A stretch of DNA of 64,000 nucleotides from an uncultured Rhodospirillaceae bacterium (GTDB lineage Bacteria; Pseudomonadota; Alphaproteobacteria; Reyranellales; Reyranellaceae), in assembly GCA_945952105.1 (NCBI GenBank), contig CAMFGZ010000012.1:86898-150897 (forward strand). The letters run 5' to 3'. How positions within the stretch are numbered: the stretch's first letter is position 1; the number at the start of each line of letters is the position of its first letter. Positions 26,478-34,596 of this stretch are shown one piece after another. Under the pieces are notes generated by a model. The model saw only the letters and a program-made list of their open reading frames with translations. It was not told the DNA's origin and did not search any database. A program made the translations under genes and the position numbers.

Positions 26478-27851
26478 ATGCCTGATACGCATGATTCTCC
26501 GTTCAGCAGAGATACACGGCAGGGGACTCAGCGTCCTCGTGAAATTCCACCGTTTATCTCGGACGATAATGAGTTCGCCGATCCAGTCGTGCGGGGGCCA
26601 TCTGACATAGAGAATATTCTGCCTGCGGCGAAGGAAAAGACAGATCGTCGCACGCTCAATCTGGATTTGCCGCCTCTACCGCAACGCAAGCCACCTTCGC
26701 GACGAAAATTAGCATGGTCATTTCTGCTGTGCGTCATGCTGCCGACCGGATTGATTGCACTCTATTACTACCTGTTCGCGGCAGACCAATACGTTGCCGA
26801 GTTCAAGTTCGCCGTCATGGAGTCCAGCCCGGTGCTTCCGGGGAGTCCACCTCCGATCAGTGCTACATCGCCAAGTGCCGCCATGGGCGGTGCGGGCGGG
26901 CTTGCGCTGATGGGCGGCGGCATGCTGGGCGGCTCTACCGCGACGATGCAGAATTATGTCGTCACTGATTACCTGCTCAGCCGACAGGTCGTGGAGGAGT
27001 TGCAGCGCCGTATCGACGTTCGCTCACTCTATGACAAGGACGTGGCCAAAAATGATCTCTGGGCGCGCTTTGCCAGGAGCCTACCGATGGAACGGTTCCT
27101 CGTTTACTGGAATCGGATGGTCACGGCGAACTACGATCCGATGACAGGACTGGCCGTTGTGACTGTCAGGGCATTCTCGCCACAAGACGCTCTGTTGATT
27201 GCCAATACAATGGTCACGCTCTCCGAAGATTTGGTCAACGGTGTAGCGAAAAGACCACAGATGGACTCGGTGCGATTCGCCGAGGGCGAGGTCCGGCGGA
27301 CCGAGGAGCGTCTCAGGGTGGCACGTCAGGAGCTGACGGATTACCGGCTCAAAGAGGGGCTGGTCGATCCGAGCGGGGCTCTTTCCACGAACGTGGCGCT
27401 GGTCCAGACCTTGCGAGGCCAACTCATCCAGCAGCAGGCCGATCTCGCAACTCTTCTGAGCCAGCAACAAAATCCGAATACACCTGCGGCACAATCCCTG
27501 CGTTCCCGCATTGCCGCCACCAAGGATCAACTGGACAAGATGGTGAAGGAGGTTTCGAAAGACAGGGAAGGGAACAAGGTCCTAACCGAGCTCGTCGGAC
27601 GCTACGAGCGGTTGGATCTAGAACGCCAGTATGCGCAGGCGGGATACGTAGCGGCACAACAGGCGTTCGATCAGGCACGGGCTAATGCCGCGGCGCAGCA
27701 CCTGTATCTTACCCCCTATGTACGTCCGGTACTTGCCGAAAGTTCGACATATCCTAGGCGGGGTCAATCAACACTCATTGCAGCGCTGGCTTTTTTTGGT
27801 ATCTGGATAGTGGGTCTCATGGTTGTGCGTGCCGTCGGCGAGCATGTCTGA
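26478..27851 (+). CDS. Capsule polysaccharide export inner-membrane protein, KpsE/CtrB/BexC-like
   Basis: A 457-residue protein. ATG 26478 follows GAGGAG (26462-26467). Layout of the polysaccharide co-polymerase type used with ABC exporters: a soluble proline-rich N-terminus of ~75 residues, a membrane span (LAWSFLLCVMLPTGLIALYY, ~77-97), the FAADQYVAEFKFAVMES opening of the periplasmic domain, a long coiled-coil region (RFAEGEVRRTEERLRVARQE...), and a C-terminal span LIAALAFFGIWIVGLMVVRA. The periplasmic domain bridges the KpsM/KpsT transporter to the outer-membrane OPX channel (here the Wza-like protein at 3769). The glycine/methionine-rich GGAGGLALMGGGMLGG insert at ~140-160 is unusual. 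Confidence 0.85.
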   Translation: MPDTHDSPFSRDTRQGTQRPREIPPFISDDNEFADPVVRGPSDIENILPAAKEKTDRRTLNLDLPPLPQRKPPSRRKLAWSFLLCVMLPTGLIALYYYLFAADQYVAEFKFAVMESSPVLPGSPPPISATSPSAAMGGAGGLALMGGGMLGGSTATMQNYVVTDYLLSRQVVEELQRRIDVRSLYDKDVAKNDLWARFARSLPMERFLVYWNRMVTANYDPMTGLAVVTVRAFSPQDALLIANTMVTLSEDLVNGVAKRPQMDSVRFAEGEVRRTEERLRVARQELTDYRLKEGLVDPSGALSTNVALVQTLRGQLIQQQADLATLLSQQQNPNTPAAQSLRSRIAATKDQLDKMVKEVSKDREGNKVLTELVGRYERLDLERQYAQAGYVAAQQAFDQARANAAAQHLYLTPYVRPVLAESSTYPRRGQSTLIAALAFFGIWIVGLMVVRAVGEHV

Positions 27852-27898
27852 TGCGATGTATAGACGGAACGAACTGCGGATCCTAAGGGAGTACTGAA

Positions 27899-28996
27899 GT
27901 GGCTTCGCCAATTGCACTAATTACCGGCGTCACGGGTCAAGACGGCGCGTATCTTGCAGACTTGCTGCTCAAGAAGGGCTATGTCGTCCACGGCATCAAG
28001 AGAAGGTCTTCTAGCTTCAATACACCCCGCGTCGACGATATGCTGGAGCGGCAGGTCAAGGAGGGATTGCCGTTCTATCTGCATCACGGCGATCTTACGG
28101 ACAGCATGAGTCTGGTGCGACTGATCCAGAGCGTTCAGCCAACTGAAATCTACAACCTTGGGGCGCAAAGCCACGTTATGGTGAGCTTCGAGACTCCGGA
28201 ATACACGGCCAACGCAGACGCGACAGGCGTATTGCGTCTTCTTGAGGCCGTTCGAATTCTGGGTATTGAGCGCAGCGTTCGCTTCTATCAGGCGTCGACA
28301 TCGGAGCTCTATGGAGCGACGCCACCGCCGCAAAGTGAGACAACGACGTTTCATCCGCGCAGCCCCTATGCCGTGGCGAAGCTCTACGCGTACTGGATCG
28401 TGGTAAATTACCGGGAAGCCTACGGTATCCATGCATCCAATGGTATTTTGTTCAACCATGAAAGCCCGCTGCGTGGCGAGACTTTTGTCACACGCAAGAT
28501 TACGAGAGCGGTGGCAGCCATCGTACAGGGCAAGCAACAGGAGTTGCTTCTCGGCAACCTGGATGCCCGCAGGGATTGGGGGCATGCTGCGGACTATGTC
28601 GAGGGCATATGGCGGATCGTGCAACACGACGTTCCCGATGATTTCGTTTTGGCGACCGGCGAAGCGCATAGTGTTCGCGAATTTGTCGAACTGGCGTTTC
28701 GCGAAGTCGGAATCGATATTTCCTGGGAAGGTCAAGGCATAGGGGAACGAGGCATCGACAGAAAGACCGGCCAGACGCGCATCAGGGTGGATGCGCGCTA
28801 CTTCCGCCCGACGGAGGTTGATTTTCTATTGGGAGACCCTTCGAAGGCTCGGCGTTTGTTGGACTGGAAGCATCGCATCAGCTTCCAAGAGCTCGTAAGA
28901 GAGATGGTTGAGGTGGACCTTGCTCTCGGCAAAACGAATCACTCCGTTGTTGGGCCCAAAGGTGTCACCTTACGGCTTTCTGAAGTCACGGATTGA
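27899..28996 (+). CDS. gmd: GDP-mannose 4,6-dehydratase
   Basis: A 365-residue protein with GTG start at 27899 after AAGGGA. Gmd hallmarks: [20 protein letters not shown] (NAD site), [36 protein letters not shown], the catalytic [17 protein letters not shown] and [10 protein letters not shown] (YxxxK), and [19 protein letters not shown]. It converts GDP-D-mannose to GDP-4-keto-6-deoxymannose. The next gene (fcl) converts this to GDP-L-fucose, and manC at 36503-37909 makes the GDP-mannose. Confidence 0.96.
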   Translation: MASPIALITGVTGQDGAYLADLLLKKGYVVHGIKRRSSSFNTPRVDDMLERQVKEGLPFYLHHGDLTDSMSLVRLIQSVQPTEIYNLGAQSHVMVSFETPEYTANADATGVLRLLEAVRILGIERSVRFYQASTSELYGATPPPQSETTTFHPRSPYAVAKLYAYWIVVNYREAYGIHASNGILFNHESPLRGETFVTRKITRAVAAIVQGKQQELLLGNLDARRDWGHAADYVEGIWRIVQHDVPDDFVLATGEAHSVREFVELAFREVGIDISWEGQGIGERGIDRKTGQTRIRVDARYFRPTEVDFLLGDPSKARRLLDWKHRISFQELVREMVEVDLALGKTNHSVVGPKGVTLRLSEVTD

Positions 28997-29027
28997 GAGT
29001 CACAGGCAGAGTTGAGGATAGTTGGCC

Positions 29028-29990
29028 ATGACGTTTTCACTGAAGGGCAAGTCTGTCTGGGTTACCGGCCATCGGGGCATGGTTGGTAGCGCGCTGGTAC
29101 GGGCGTTGAGCAAGTCAGAGGATTGCCGGATATTGACAGCGACCCGACAGGAGGTCGACCTAAAGGACTTGTCGGCCGTCCGGCGCTGGATGTCCGACAA
29201 TCGCCCTGACGTCGTGATTGTTGCGGCGGGTAAAGTCGGTGGCGTTCTCGCCAACAACTCTTTCCCAGCGGACTTTCTTTACGAGAACTTGGCGATCTCG
29301 ACCAACCTCATACACTCTTCGTTCGAACGGAAAGTCGAGAAGCTGCTTTATCTTGGCTCGAGCTGCATCTATCCTCGCCTGGCCGAGCAGCCGATAGTGG
29401 AAGAGTCGCTTCTCGCGGGTCCTCTGGAGCCAACGAACGAGGGGTATGCTGTCGCGAAGATCGCGGGCATCAAACTGTGCCAGGCCTATCGCAAGCAGTA
29501 TGGCTGCAATTTCATTTCCGCGATGCCTACCAACCTCTACGGCCCGAACGATAACTTCGACCTCGCCTCGAGCCACGTCATGCCCGCGCTGATCCGAAAG
29601 ATGCATGCGGCCAAACTCGCCGACGAGCCCGTTACGCTCTGGGGCACGGGAACGCCCAAGCGGGAGTTCCTCCATGTCGACGACATGGCCGATGCCTGCC
29701 TCTTTCTGCTAAAGAACTACGACGGATTCGGCCATATCAACATCGGAAGCGGGGTCGACTACAAGATCAGCGAACTGGCCGAGATGATTGGAGATGTCGT
29801 TGGCTACCGCGGCGGCTTCAACTATGACACCACGAAGCCGGACGGGATGCCGCGCAAGCTAATGGATGGGACCAAACTGGCGGCCATGGGGTGGCGCGCG
29901 AAGATCGACATCCACGAGGGTATTCGCAAGGCCTACGACTGGTACCTCAAGAATGTCGAGCAGACTGGATCGGCGCCCAAGCCTACTTGA
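29028..29990 (+). CDS. fcl: GDP-L-fucose synthase
   Basis: A 320-residue protein, ATG 29028 after TTGAGGA. Motifs: WVTGHRGMVGSALVRAL, VDLKD, VGGVLANNSFPADFLYENL, the SSCIYPRLAEQPI catalytic loop, YAVAKIAGIKLCQAY (YxxxK), and MPTNLYGPNDNFD. It performs 3,5-epimerisation and NADPH reduction of GDP-4-keto-6-deoxymannose to GDP-L-fucose. Directly follows gmd with 31 bases between them. Its 3' end overlaps by eight bases the convergent methyltransferase gene. Confidence 0.96.
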   Translation: MTFSLKGKSVWVTGHRGMVGSALVRALSKSEDCRILTATRQEVDLKDLSAVRRWMSDNRPDVVIVAAGKVGGVLANNSFPADFLYENLAISTNLIHSSFERKVEKLLYLGSSCIYPRLAEQPIVEESLLAGPLEPTNEGYAVAKIAGIKLCQAYRKQYGCNFISAMPTNLYGPNDNFDLASSHVMPALIRKMHAAKLADEPVTLWGTGTPKREFLHVDDMADACLFLLKNYDGFGHINIGSGVDYKISELAEMIGDVVGYRGGFNYDTTKPDGMPRKLMDGTKLAAMGWRAKIDIHEGIRKAYDWYLKNVEQTGSAPKPT

Positions 29991-30588
29991 CGGCTTCCAT
30001 GTTCAGGCTGACCAGCGTCCCATTGGTCTTGTCCATGTGCGGCAGGTAGGCTTGGCTGTAGTCATCAAGATTGTGGTGTTCCGTGGAACGCCAATCCCAA
30101 AGCCGGCAATGTGAGAATCCCACACCCTTCAGGCGTGCTTCGAGCGTTTCCTGGTCGAATAGGACGTAGTGAAAATCATGGTCGTTGCGCTGACCGCCGA
30201 TGATCAGTCCCATGATGTCGTTTATGCCGTTTGCCAACTTCCCTTCGAGATAGAGCCGGCTGCAAGCCTTGAAGTCGGGGACCGCCAAGCGCAGGACCCC
30301 GCCGGGCCGCAACACGCGATTCCATTCCCGAAGCACGTTGTCGACCTCGTGGCGCCCGAAATGCTCGAGGACGTGAGACGCATAGATGAGATCGACCGTG
30401 TCGTTCGACAGGAAATCGAGACGGTCGATCAATGCAACCCTGTCCACATTGGGATATTCTAGAGCATCGACGTGATAGAAGCCCGGGATGTGCTTCGGAC
30501 CGCAGCCAAGATGAAGTTTTAGGGGGCGGCCGGCGTCTGGCAGTTCTTGAGCCAACTCTTGATGTCCATTGTTGGAACCGCGGGGCAT
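29983..30588 (-). CDS. SAM-dependent methyltransferase
   Basis: About 201 residues from ATG 30588, which has AGAAGG five bases upstream; the frame is open to 30696, where a CEFCNEC cysteine cluster would be added. Motif I LHLGCGPKHIPGFYHVDAL, motif II-III region DFLSNDTVDLIYASHVLEH, and LREWNRVLRPGGVLRLAVPDF mark a class I (Methyltransf_11-like) enzyme. In a capsule cluster it most likely methylates a sugar or a lipid-linked intermediate. Downstream of, and probably co-transcribed with, the HxRxGD fucosyltransferase-like gene. Confidence 0.85.
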   Translation of the reverse strand: MPRGSNNGHQELAQELPDAGRPLKLHLGCGPKHIPGFYHVDALEYPNVDRVALIDRLDFLSNDTVDLIYASHVLEHFGRHEVDNVLREWNRVLRPGGVLRLAVPDFKACSRLYLEGKLANGINDIMGLIIGGQRNDHDFHYVLFDQETLEARLKGVGFSHCRLWDWRSTEHHNLDDYSQAYLPHMDKTNGTLVSLNMEAVK

Positions 30589-30661
30589 GTGAACCTTCTG
30601 GCGTTGAAAATCTGCAACTGGAGGGGCGTCACCAAGGTGTGTTGTGCATTCATTGCAGAAT

Positions 30662-31744
30662 TCACAGCGCAGCAGGCAGTGCCTCGTCGGCCTCAAGCGG
30701 CCTCATGCGAGACCGACGAAGGTATTGCCGTTCGAGTTCGTCGCGCAAGAGGCGCAGATTCTCGACGCCGACTTTCACGTCTTTGAGGTACTCGATGTGC
30801 AGATGGTTCTCTAGCTGCTCGAGGCCGCCGCTCACCGCCACATTGGTAATTTCGCTATTGCTCAACGTTGCAGCAAAGGAGGCATAGTTGCTACCCGTAC
30901 TGATAATTCGTTCAGCACCGATGAGCAGGTTGAAATCGAGAAAGGCCTTCTGGATCGGGTACCGCGCTTTGAACATACCTGCGTCGACGAAGTGCTTTCT
31001 GCCGAACGTATTCGCGAAGTGCTCAAGCGTGTCGGGGCTGTCCGAGAAATAGACAATCTTGAGTCCTGAACGGATCGAATCTTCGATCGACTCGTAATAA
31101 AACTCGTTCAGTGCCGTTCGGCACACGTAATGCCCCATCAGGAGGGCGAGCCGCTCCGGCGCTAAACCACTGTCTGCCAGTTTGGGCAGTTCGAGCTTCA
31201 GCATCTCATCGACGTCGCCTCGACGGACATGCAGGCCGACATAGCGGTCGTCTTTGATGCGCGAGCGCGCCAGGTCCAAAGACCGCGTTACAGCGGCGTC
31301 ATGGGGGAGGCGATCGTAGAGTTTACGAAGGGTCTTGTGCGTGTATTCTCGCGTCCGCGGCTCGTCTTGAAACGAGTAGATCGCGGCGTCCTGCTCGTAG
31401 TAAGTAGTGGGGTTGTTCAGGAAATAGGTCTTGTCGAACTTGTGAGGCCGCATCGCTGCGAACTCGCGGTCCCTAAGGCTTCTCCGCTGGGCAGGATAGT
31501 TCATCGGCCCTTCGAGGAAGACAAGATCGTCGGCCCCTCCAGCCGCGTAAAAATCGCGAAGATTGAAAATCAGACTGGGGCTGTATTCGGTGCCGTCGAA
31601 CTGGTGCCAGAAGACTGGCAATTGCGGCCACAACATAACCACGCGAGCATTGATCTGATCTGCGAATCGCCATGCGTAAAACAAATGCTTGAGACGAGCG
31701 ATCAGGCGATCGCCTCGGCGCACCATTATGGTCGAGCGTTGCAT
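30662..31744 (-). CDS. Putative fucosyltransferase (HxRxGD motif)
   Basis: A 360-residue protein, ATG 31744 after AGAGG. The segment YVGLHVRRGDVDE carries the His-x-Arg-Arg-Gly-Asp motif that binds GDP-fucose in the alpha-1,2, alpha-1,6 and protein O-fucosyltransferase superfamily (GT11/GT23/GT65/GT68). Further on, KIVYFSDSPDTLEHFANTFG and ERIISTGSNYASFAATLSN fit the downstream GDP-binding motifs of that superfamily. The N-terminus FYAWRFADQINARVVMLWP resembles NodZ-type proteins. Genes for GDP-fucose synthesis sit immediately beside it (27.9-30.0 kb), supporting the call; linkage is unknown. Confidence 0.72.
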   Translation of the reverse strand: MQRSTIMVRRGDRLIARLKHLFYAWRFADQINARVVMLWPQLPVFWHQFDGTEYSPSLIFNLRDFYAAGGADDLVFLEGPMNYPAQRRSLRDREFAAMRPHKFDKTYFLNNPTTYYEQDAAIYSFQDEPRTREYTHKTLRKLYDRLPHDAAVTRSLDLARSRIKDDRYVGLHVRRGDVDEMLKLELPKLADSGLAPERLALLMGHYVCRTALNEFYYESIEDSIRSGLKIVYFSDSPDTLEHFANTFGRKHFVDAGMFKARYPIQKAFLDFNLLIGAERIISTGSNYASFAATLSNSEITNVAVSGGLEQLENHLHIEYLKDVKVGVENLRLLRDELERQYLRRSRMRPLEADEALPAAL

Positions 31745-31866
31745 TTGCCTCTACTCACTTCTAGAAGTTCTTCGCGCACTCTTTGAGCCCCCCGGTCTAG
31801 GCTTCGCCGGCATCGACCGTCAAGACCTATGCCATTGCCATTTTTTGGCCACGGAAAGCACCAGGC

Positions 31867-32637
31867 ATGAGATTTTTCGGCGCGTTCTTCGCATGGTCTC
31901 AAACCATCTTGTTGCTGATGGCCGAGAGCTTCGGAGACCGCTATCGCCGGACTAAGCTTTCCGTTCTGGTGGCGATCGGCGAGCCATTGGGGGTCATCGG
32001 AGTCTTCTCTCTGACCCACTCGCTCGTTAGCGTCCAGCCGCCCTTCGGCCCTTCGAACTTGCTGTTCTTTTCGACCGGCATATTGCCCTTCTACCTGTTC
32101 TTCCACATTTCGTGGCGCCTGAGGTCCTGGGACTGGTTGCGCCGCTTCCCGAGAGCGTCGGAATTTGATCTTCTCTGTGTTCAGGTCCTCGATGAATATT
32201 TGACGAAGATCGTAATCATTGCCGTCGTGGCCGCGTGTCTTTGGCTGTGGGGCATCGGCGCGGCGATACCGCGGGAGCCCCTAGAATGCCTGCTGGCGCT
32301 CGTCGTGATTTCACTCCTGGGTATCGCGGTGGGCTTGCTGAATGCCGTGATCTCCGCCTTCTTCTTCGCATGGCTGTACATCTACGCGATCATGATCCGT
32401 GGATGGCTCGCATTCTCCGGAGTCCTTTTCGTGGTGGATTGGATGCCGCCAGTGTTCCGGAAGATCGCCGTCTACAATCCCCTGGCTCATGCAATTACAC
32501 TCTATCGGACAGGATACTACAGCGGGTATCCGCACAGTTCTTTGGATATGGGCTACCTTCTCTCCTGCACGGGCGGGCTGCTTGCCTTTGCGACCCTGAG
32601 TTTGATGGCGACACGGTCCTGGAGAAATATCAGGTAG
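31867..32637 (+). CDS. Capsule ABC transporter permease, KpsM/CtrC/BexB-like
   Basis: A 256-residue ABC-2 type permease with six hydrophobic spans. ATG 31867; GGAAAG lies eight bases before. Family features: MAESFGDRYRRTKLSVLVAIGEP at the N-terminal cytoplasmic/first-span junction, FFSTGILPFYLFFHIS, and YNPLAHAITLYRTGYYSGYP near the C-terminus, which closely matches the conserved end of KpsM-type permeases. It would form the inner-membrane channel for the glycan. Its ATPase partner is presumably the KpsT-like gene at 34597, about 2 kb downstream, instead of adjacent as usual. Confidence 0.9.
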   Translation: MRFFGAFFAWSQTILLLMAESFGDRYRRTKLSVLVAIGEPLGVIGVFSLTHSLVSVQPPFGPSNLLFFSTGILPFYLFFHISWRLRSWDWLRRFPRASEFDLLCVQVLDEYLTKIVIIAVVAACLWLWGIGAAIPREPLECLLALVVISLLGIAVGLLNAVISAFFFAWLYIYAIMIRGWLAFSGVLFVVDWMPPVFRKIAVYNPLAHAITLYRTGYYSGYPHSSLDMGYLLSCTGGLLAFATLSLMATRSWRNIR

Positions 32638-32956
32638 GTTCGCGAGGTTCGATCTCACCAGCCAATGGCATGCTCTCGATAGCCTCAGCGTATGTATCCA
32701 GAGCCGCCCATGCATGCGTGCTGCGGATGCGATACTCGACAGGGTCCAGCGATGCCCGGTTGGCCCTCAGAAACTGTACCTCAGCTAGAATACCCATCGG
32801 CTCGGTGAGTTCTATTTGACGCAACGTGGCGATCGCGGCTGCGGCAAGATGCTCTAACGCCGAAGCTGTCAAGCTGAACTCCTGGCCGTCGATCCTGAGC
32901 TTGAAGGCCCCATCAGATTGCCACAGTTTGAGATTTGCCTCCTGATCGTTGGTCAT
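32630..32956 (-). CDS. Small hypothetical protein
   Basis: About 108 residues from ATG 32956 (frame open to 33010). Sequence MTNDQEANLKLWQSDGAFKL followed by RIDGQEFSLTASALEHLAAA; soluble, mainly helical, no motif recognised. It overlaps by eight bases the convergent permease gene end and is divergent from the secreted protein gene at 32998. Confidence 0.55.
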   Translation of the reverse strand: MTNDQEANLKLWQSDGAFKLRIDGQEFSLTASALEHLAAAAIATLRQIELTEPMGILAEVQFLRANRASLDPVEYRIRSTHAWAALDTYAEAIESMPLAGEIEPREPT

Positions 32957-32997
32957 TTGCGATTTTCCGTGGCCCGTTGTGTTAAAAGGAGTGGCAT

Positions 32998-34200
32998 ATG
33001 GTGACGTCACGGCTCCTGCGTAGCTTGGCCACGATCTTGAGCATCATGCTCCCGTATGTTGCCGCGGCGCAGTCAAACTGTTTTACGCAAACCGACAATA
33101 AGCGCCTCACCCTGGAGGTTTTCCAGATCTTCGCACCACCAGAGTATTCGGTAGGTGGGCGGGAGGCGCTGGTGCCGGCGGCCGGCTATCCCGGGACAGA
33201 TTATGCCACCTCGATGAACCGCCTCACTACCGAATTGCCCCGAGGCGCTCCCTATAGACGGTATTACATGCTTTGGGCGAATCGGTGCGCCTTTGTCGAG
33301 GGACAAACTCAATCATTTGAAGACTGCAGGAATGTCTCGCGTACCAAGGGAAACGGCTATCCGAAGATGCTCGGGGGGCCGCTGTCGCAGCAGCTCCGTA
33401 CGATCTTTACATCCTATCGAAAGGCCAACCTCTGCACGATCCTAAGTGCAAGGAAGGCCTTGGGTGAAAGTCTTGCGGTCGTAACGGAAGAAGGACGTAA
33501 GCATGACCTTCGCGTGATGGAGGCCAACGCGGGTCTGCAGCCCACAGCGCTTGCCCGTAAGGAAATGGTCGGGCGCCCGGCAAGCCTGCAGAACGTGATC
33601 ACCGATACCTGCATCGTCGAGGAGGAGTCCGTTGCGCCCGATGTGCAAGGTATTCTGCTCGACTATGAGGTATTCGACTATCGTTCACCGGCAGAAGCGA
33701 CCGCATTCCTGCGCGACTTGCACAAAGCGGTTGCAAGTTACGGCAAGAAACTGATCGTCAACACCAACCCTCTCCCGAGGGCGCCCAATGGGATGACGGA
33801 AGACAGTGCGCGAGAAATACTTGGCGTGGTCGATGGGCTGATACCGACAATATCGAGTGGCGCCTCGTTGGGAAATCCCGCGATCGGTCTGGCCACGAAG
33901 CAACGGCAGTCCGATCCCATCGAGAACTACCATGCACAGGTTAAGGTCCTAACCAGAAACGGGACCTCTCCCCTCACAGCGTCTGAAAGGTCAAAGCTAT
34001 CCTGGAACATAAGTCTCTTTGATACGACGCTGGACGAGGCGCGTTTCTTCAACGAGGAGACAAAGAAGCAGGGCTATCGGGGAGTCATGCTGTTCCGGAA
34101 CTTTGTGAAGCTCGGAGGCGCGTGTGACCTGCAGAGCAATCAAGTCATTGCGTGCTTAACCATGGGTTCATGTGACGGACACTTTGGGGCCGGCCGGTGA
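32998..34200 (+). CDS. Secreted protein of unknown function, possible TIM-barrel hydrolase
   Basis: A 400-residue protein, ATG 32998, with a signal peptide (LRSLATILSIMLPYVAAAQ). The mature part includes DVQGILLDYEVFDYRSPAEA and LHKAVASYGKKLIVNTNPLP, a beta-strand ending in Asp/Glu followed by a helix and another strand, as in glycoside-hydrolase TIM barrels (GH18-like DxxxE placement). A late GYRGVMLFRNFVKLGG could be a closing strand. Six or more cysteines suggest disulfides. It lies between the capsule permease and the KpsT-like ATPase, so trimming or modifying the exported glycan in the periplasm is possible, but this is inference. Confidence 0.65.
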   Translation: MVTSRLLRSLATILSIMLPYVAAAQSNCFTQTDNKRLTLEVFQIFAPPEYSVGGREALVPAAGYPGTDYATSMNRLTTELPRGAPYRRYYMLWANRCAFVEGQTQSFEDCRNVSRTKGNGYPKMLGGPLSQQLRTIFTSYRKANLCTILSARKALGESLAVVTEEGRKHDLRVMEANAGLQPTALARKEMVGRPASLQNVITDTCIVEEESVAPDVQGILLDYEVFDYRSPAEATAFLRDLHKAVASYGKKLIVNTNPLPRAPNGMTEDSAREILGVVDGLIPTISSGASLGNPAIGLATKQRQSDPIENYHAQVKVLTRNGTSPLTASERSKLSWNISLFDTTLDEARFFNEETKKQGYRGVMLFRNFVKLGGACDLQSNQVIACLTMGSCDGHFGAGR

Positions 34201-34328
34201 TGTCATATAAATCAGGTGCGTTTTTGGCGATATCCTTGCCCCTGACGCTGCGATAAACTGGAAGTGGACTAGCGGCTTGGGAAAGAGAACCGACAATGGC
34301 GCACGAACGTAACCGAAAAGGAACGAAA

Positions 34329-34544
34329 ATGGCTGATGACGATGTGTCCCTGGACGGCGCTACTCCCGAGGTGGTGGCCTATCATCTGATGCTGCGGATC
34401 ATGGCTGTCGAAGGCCGTCCCTTGACGGGTTCGGCGAGTGCCACATCGAAAGTGACCAGGAACGTGGTTCTCGATGCCTACGCCGATTGCCTCGAGGCCG
34501 TCCGTGGCAATAGGGCTCGGCGTACCATTGCACCCCGTGCATAG
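34329..34544 (+). CDS. Small hypothetical protein
   Basis: A 71-residue protein from ATG 34329, chosen for the AAAGGAA site seven bases upstream; ATG 34296 adds 11 residues. Sequence MADDDVSLDGATPEVVAYHL, then MLRIMAVEGRPL; small, soluble, helical, function unknown. It precedes the KpsT-like gene by about 50 bases and may be co-transcribed with it. Confidence 0.5.
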   Translation: MADDDVSLDGATPEVVAYHLMLRIMAVEGRPLTGSASATSKVTRNVVLDAYADCLEAVRGNRARRTIAPRA

Positions 34545-34583
34545 GTTTCGCCACAGAGTGCTGTAATGCTTTGGGAGCCTTCG

Positions 34584-34590
34584 AAGGAGG
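34584..34590 (+). promoter_or_regulatory. Shine-Dalgarno of the KpsT-like gene with unusual start context
   Basis: A perfect AAGGAGG is followed at once by TTG (34591) and, at the optimal six-base distance, by ATT (34597). Either TTG is used despite zero spacing or ATT is a rare non-canonical start, as known for infC. Confidence 0.5.
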
Positions 34591-34596
34591 TTGCTC

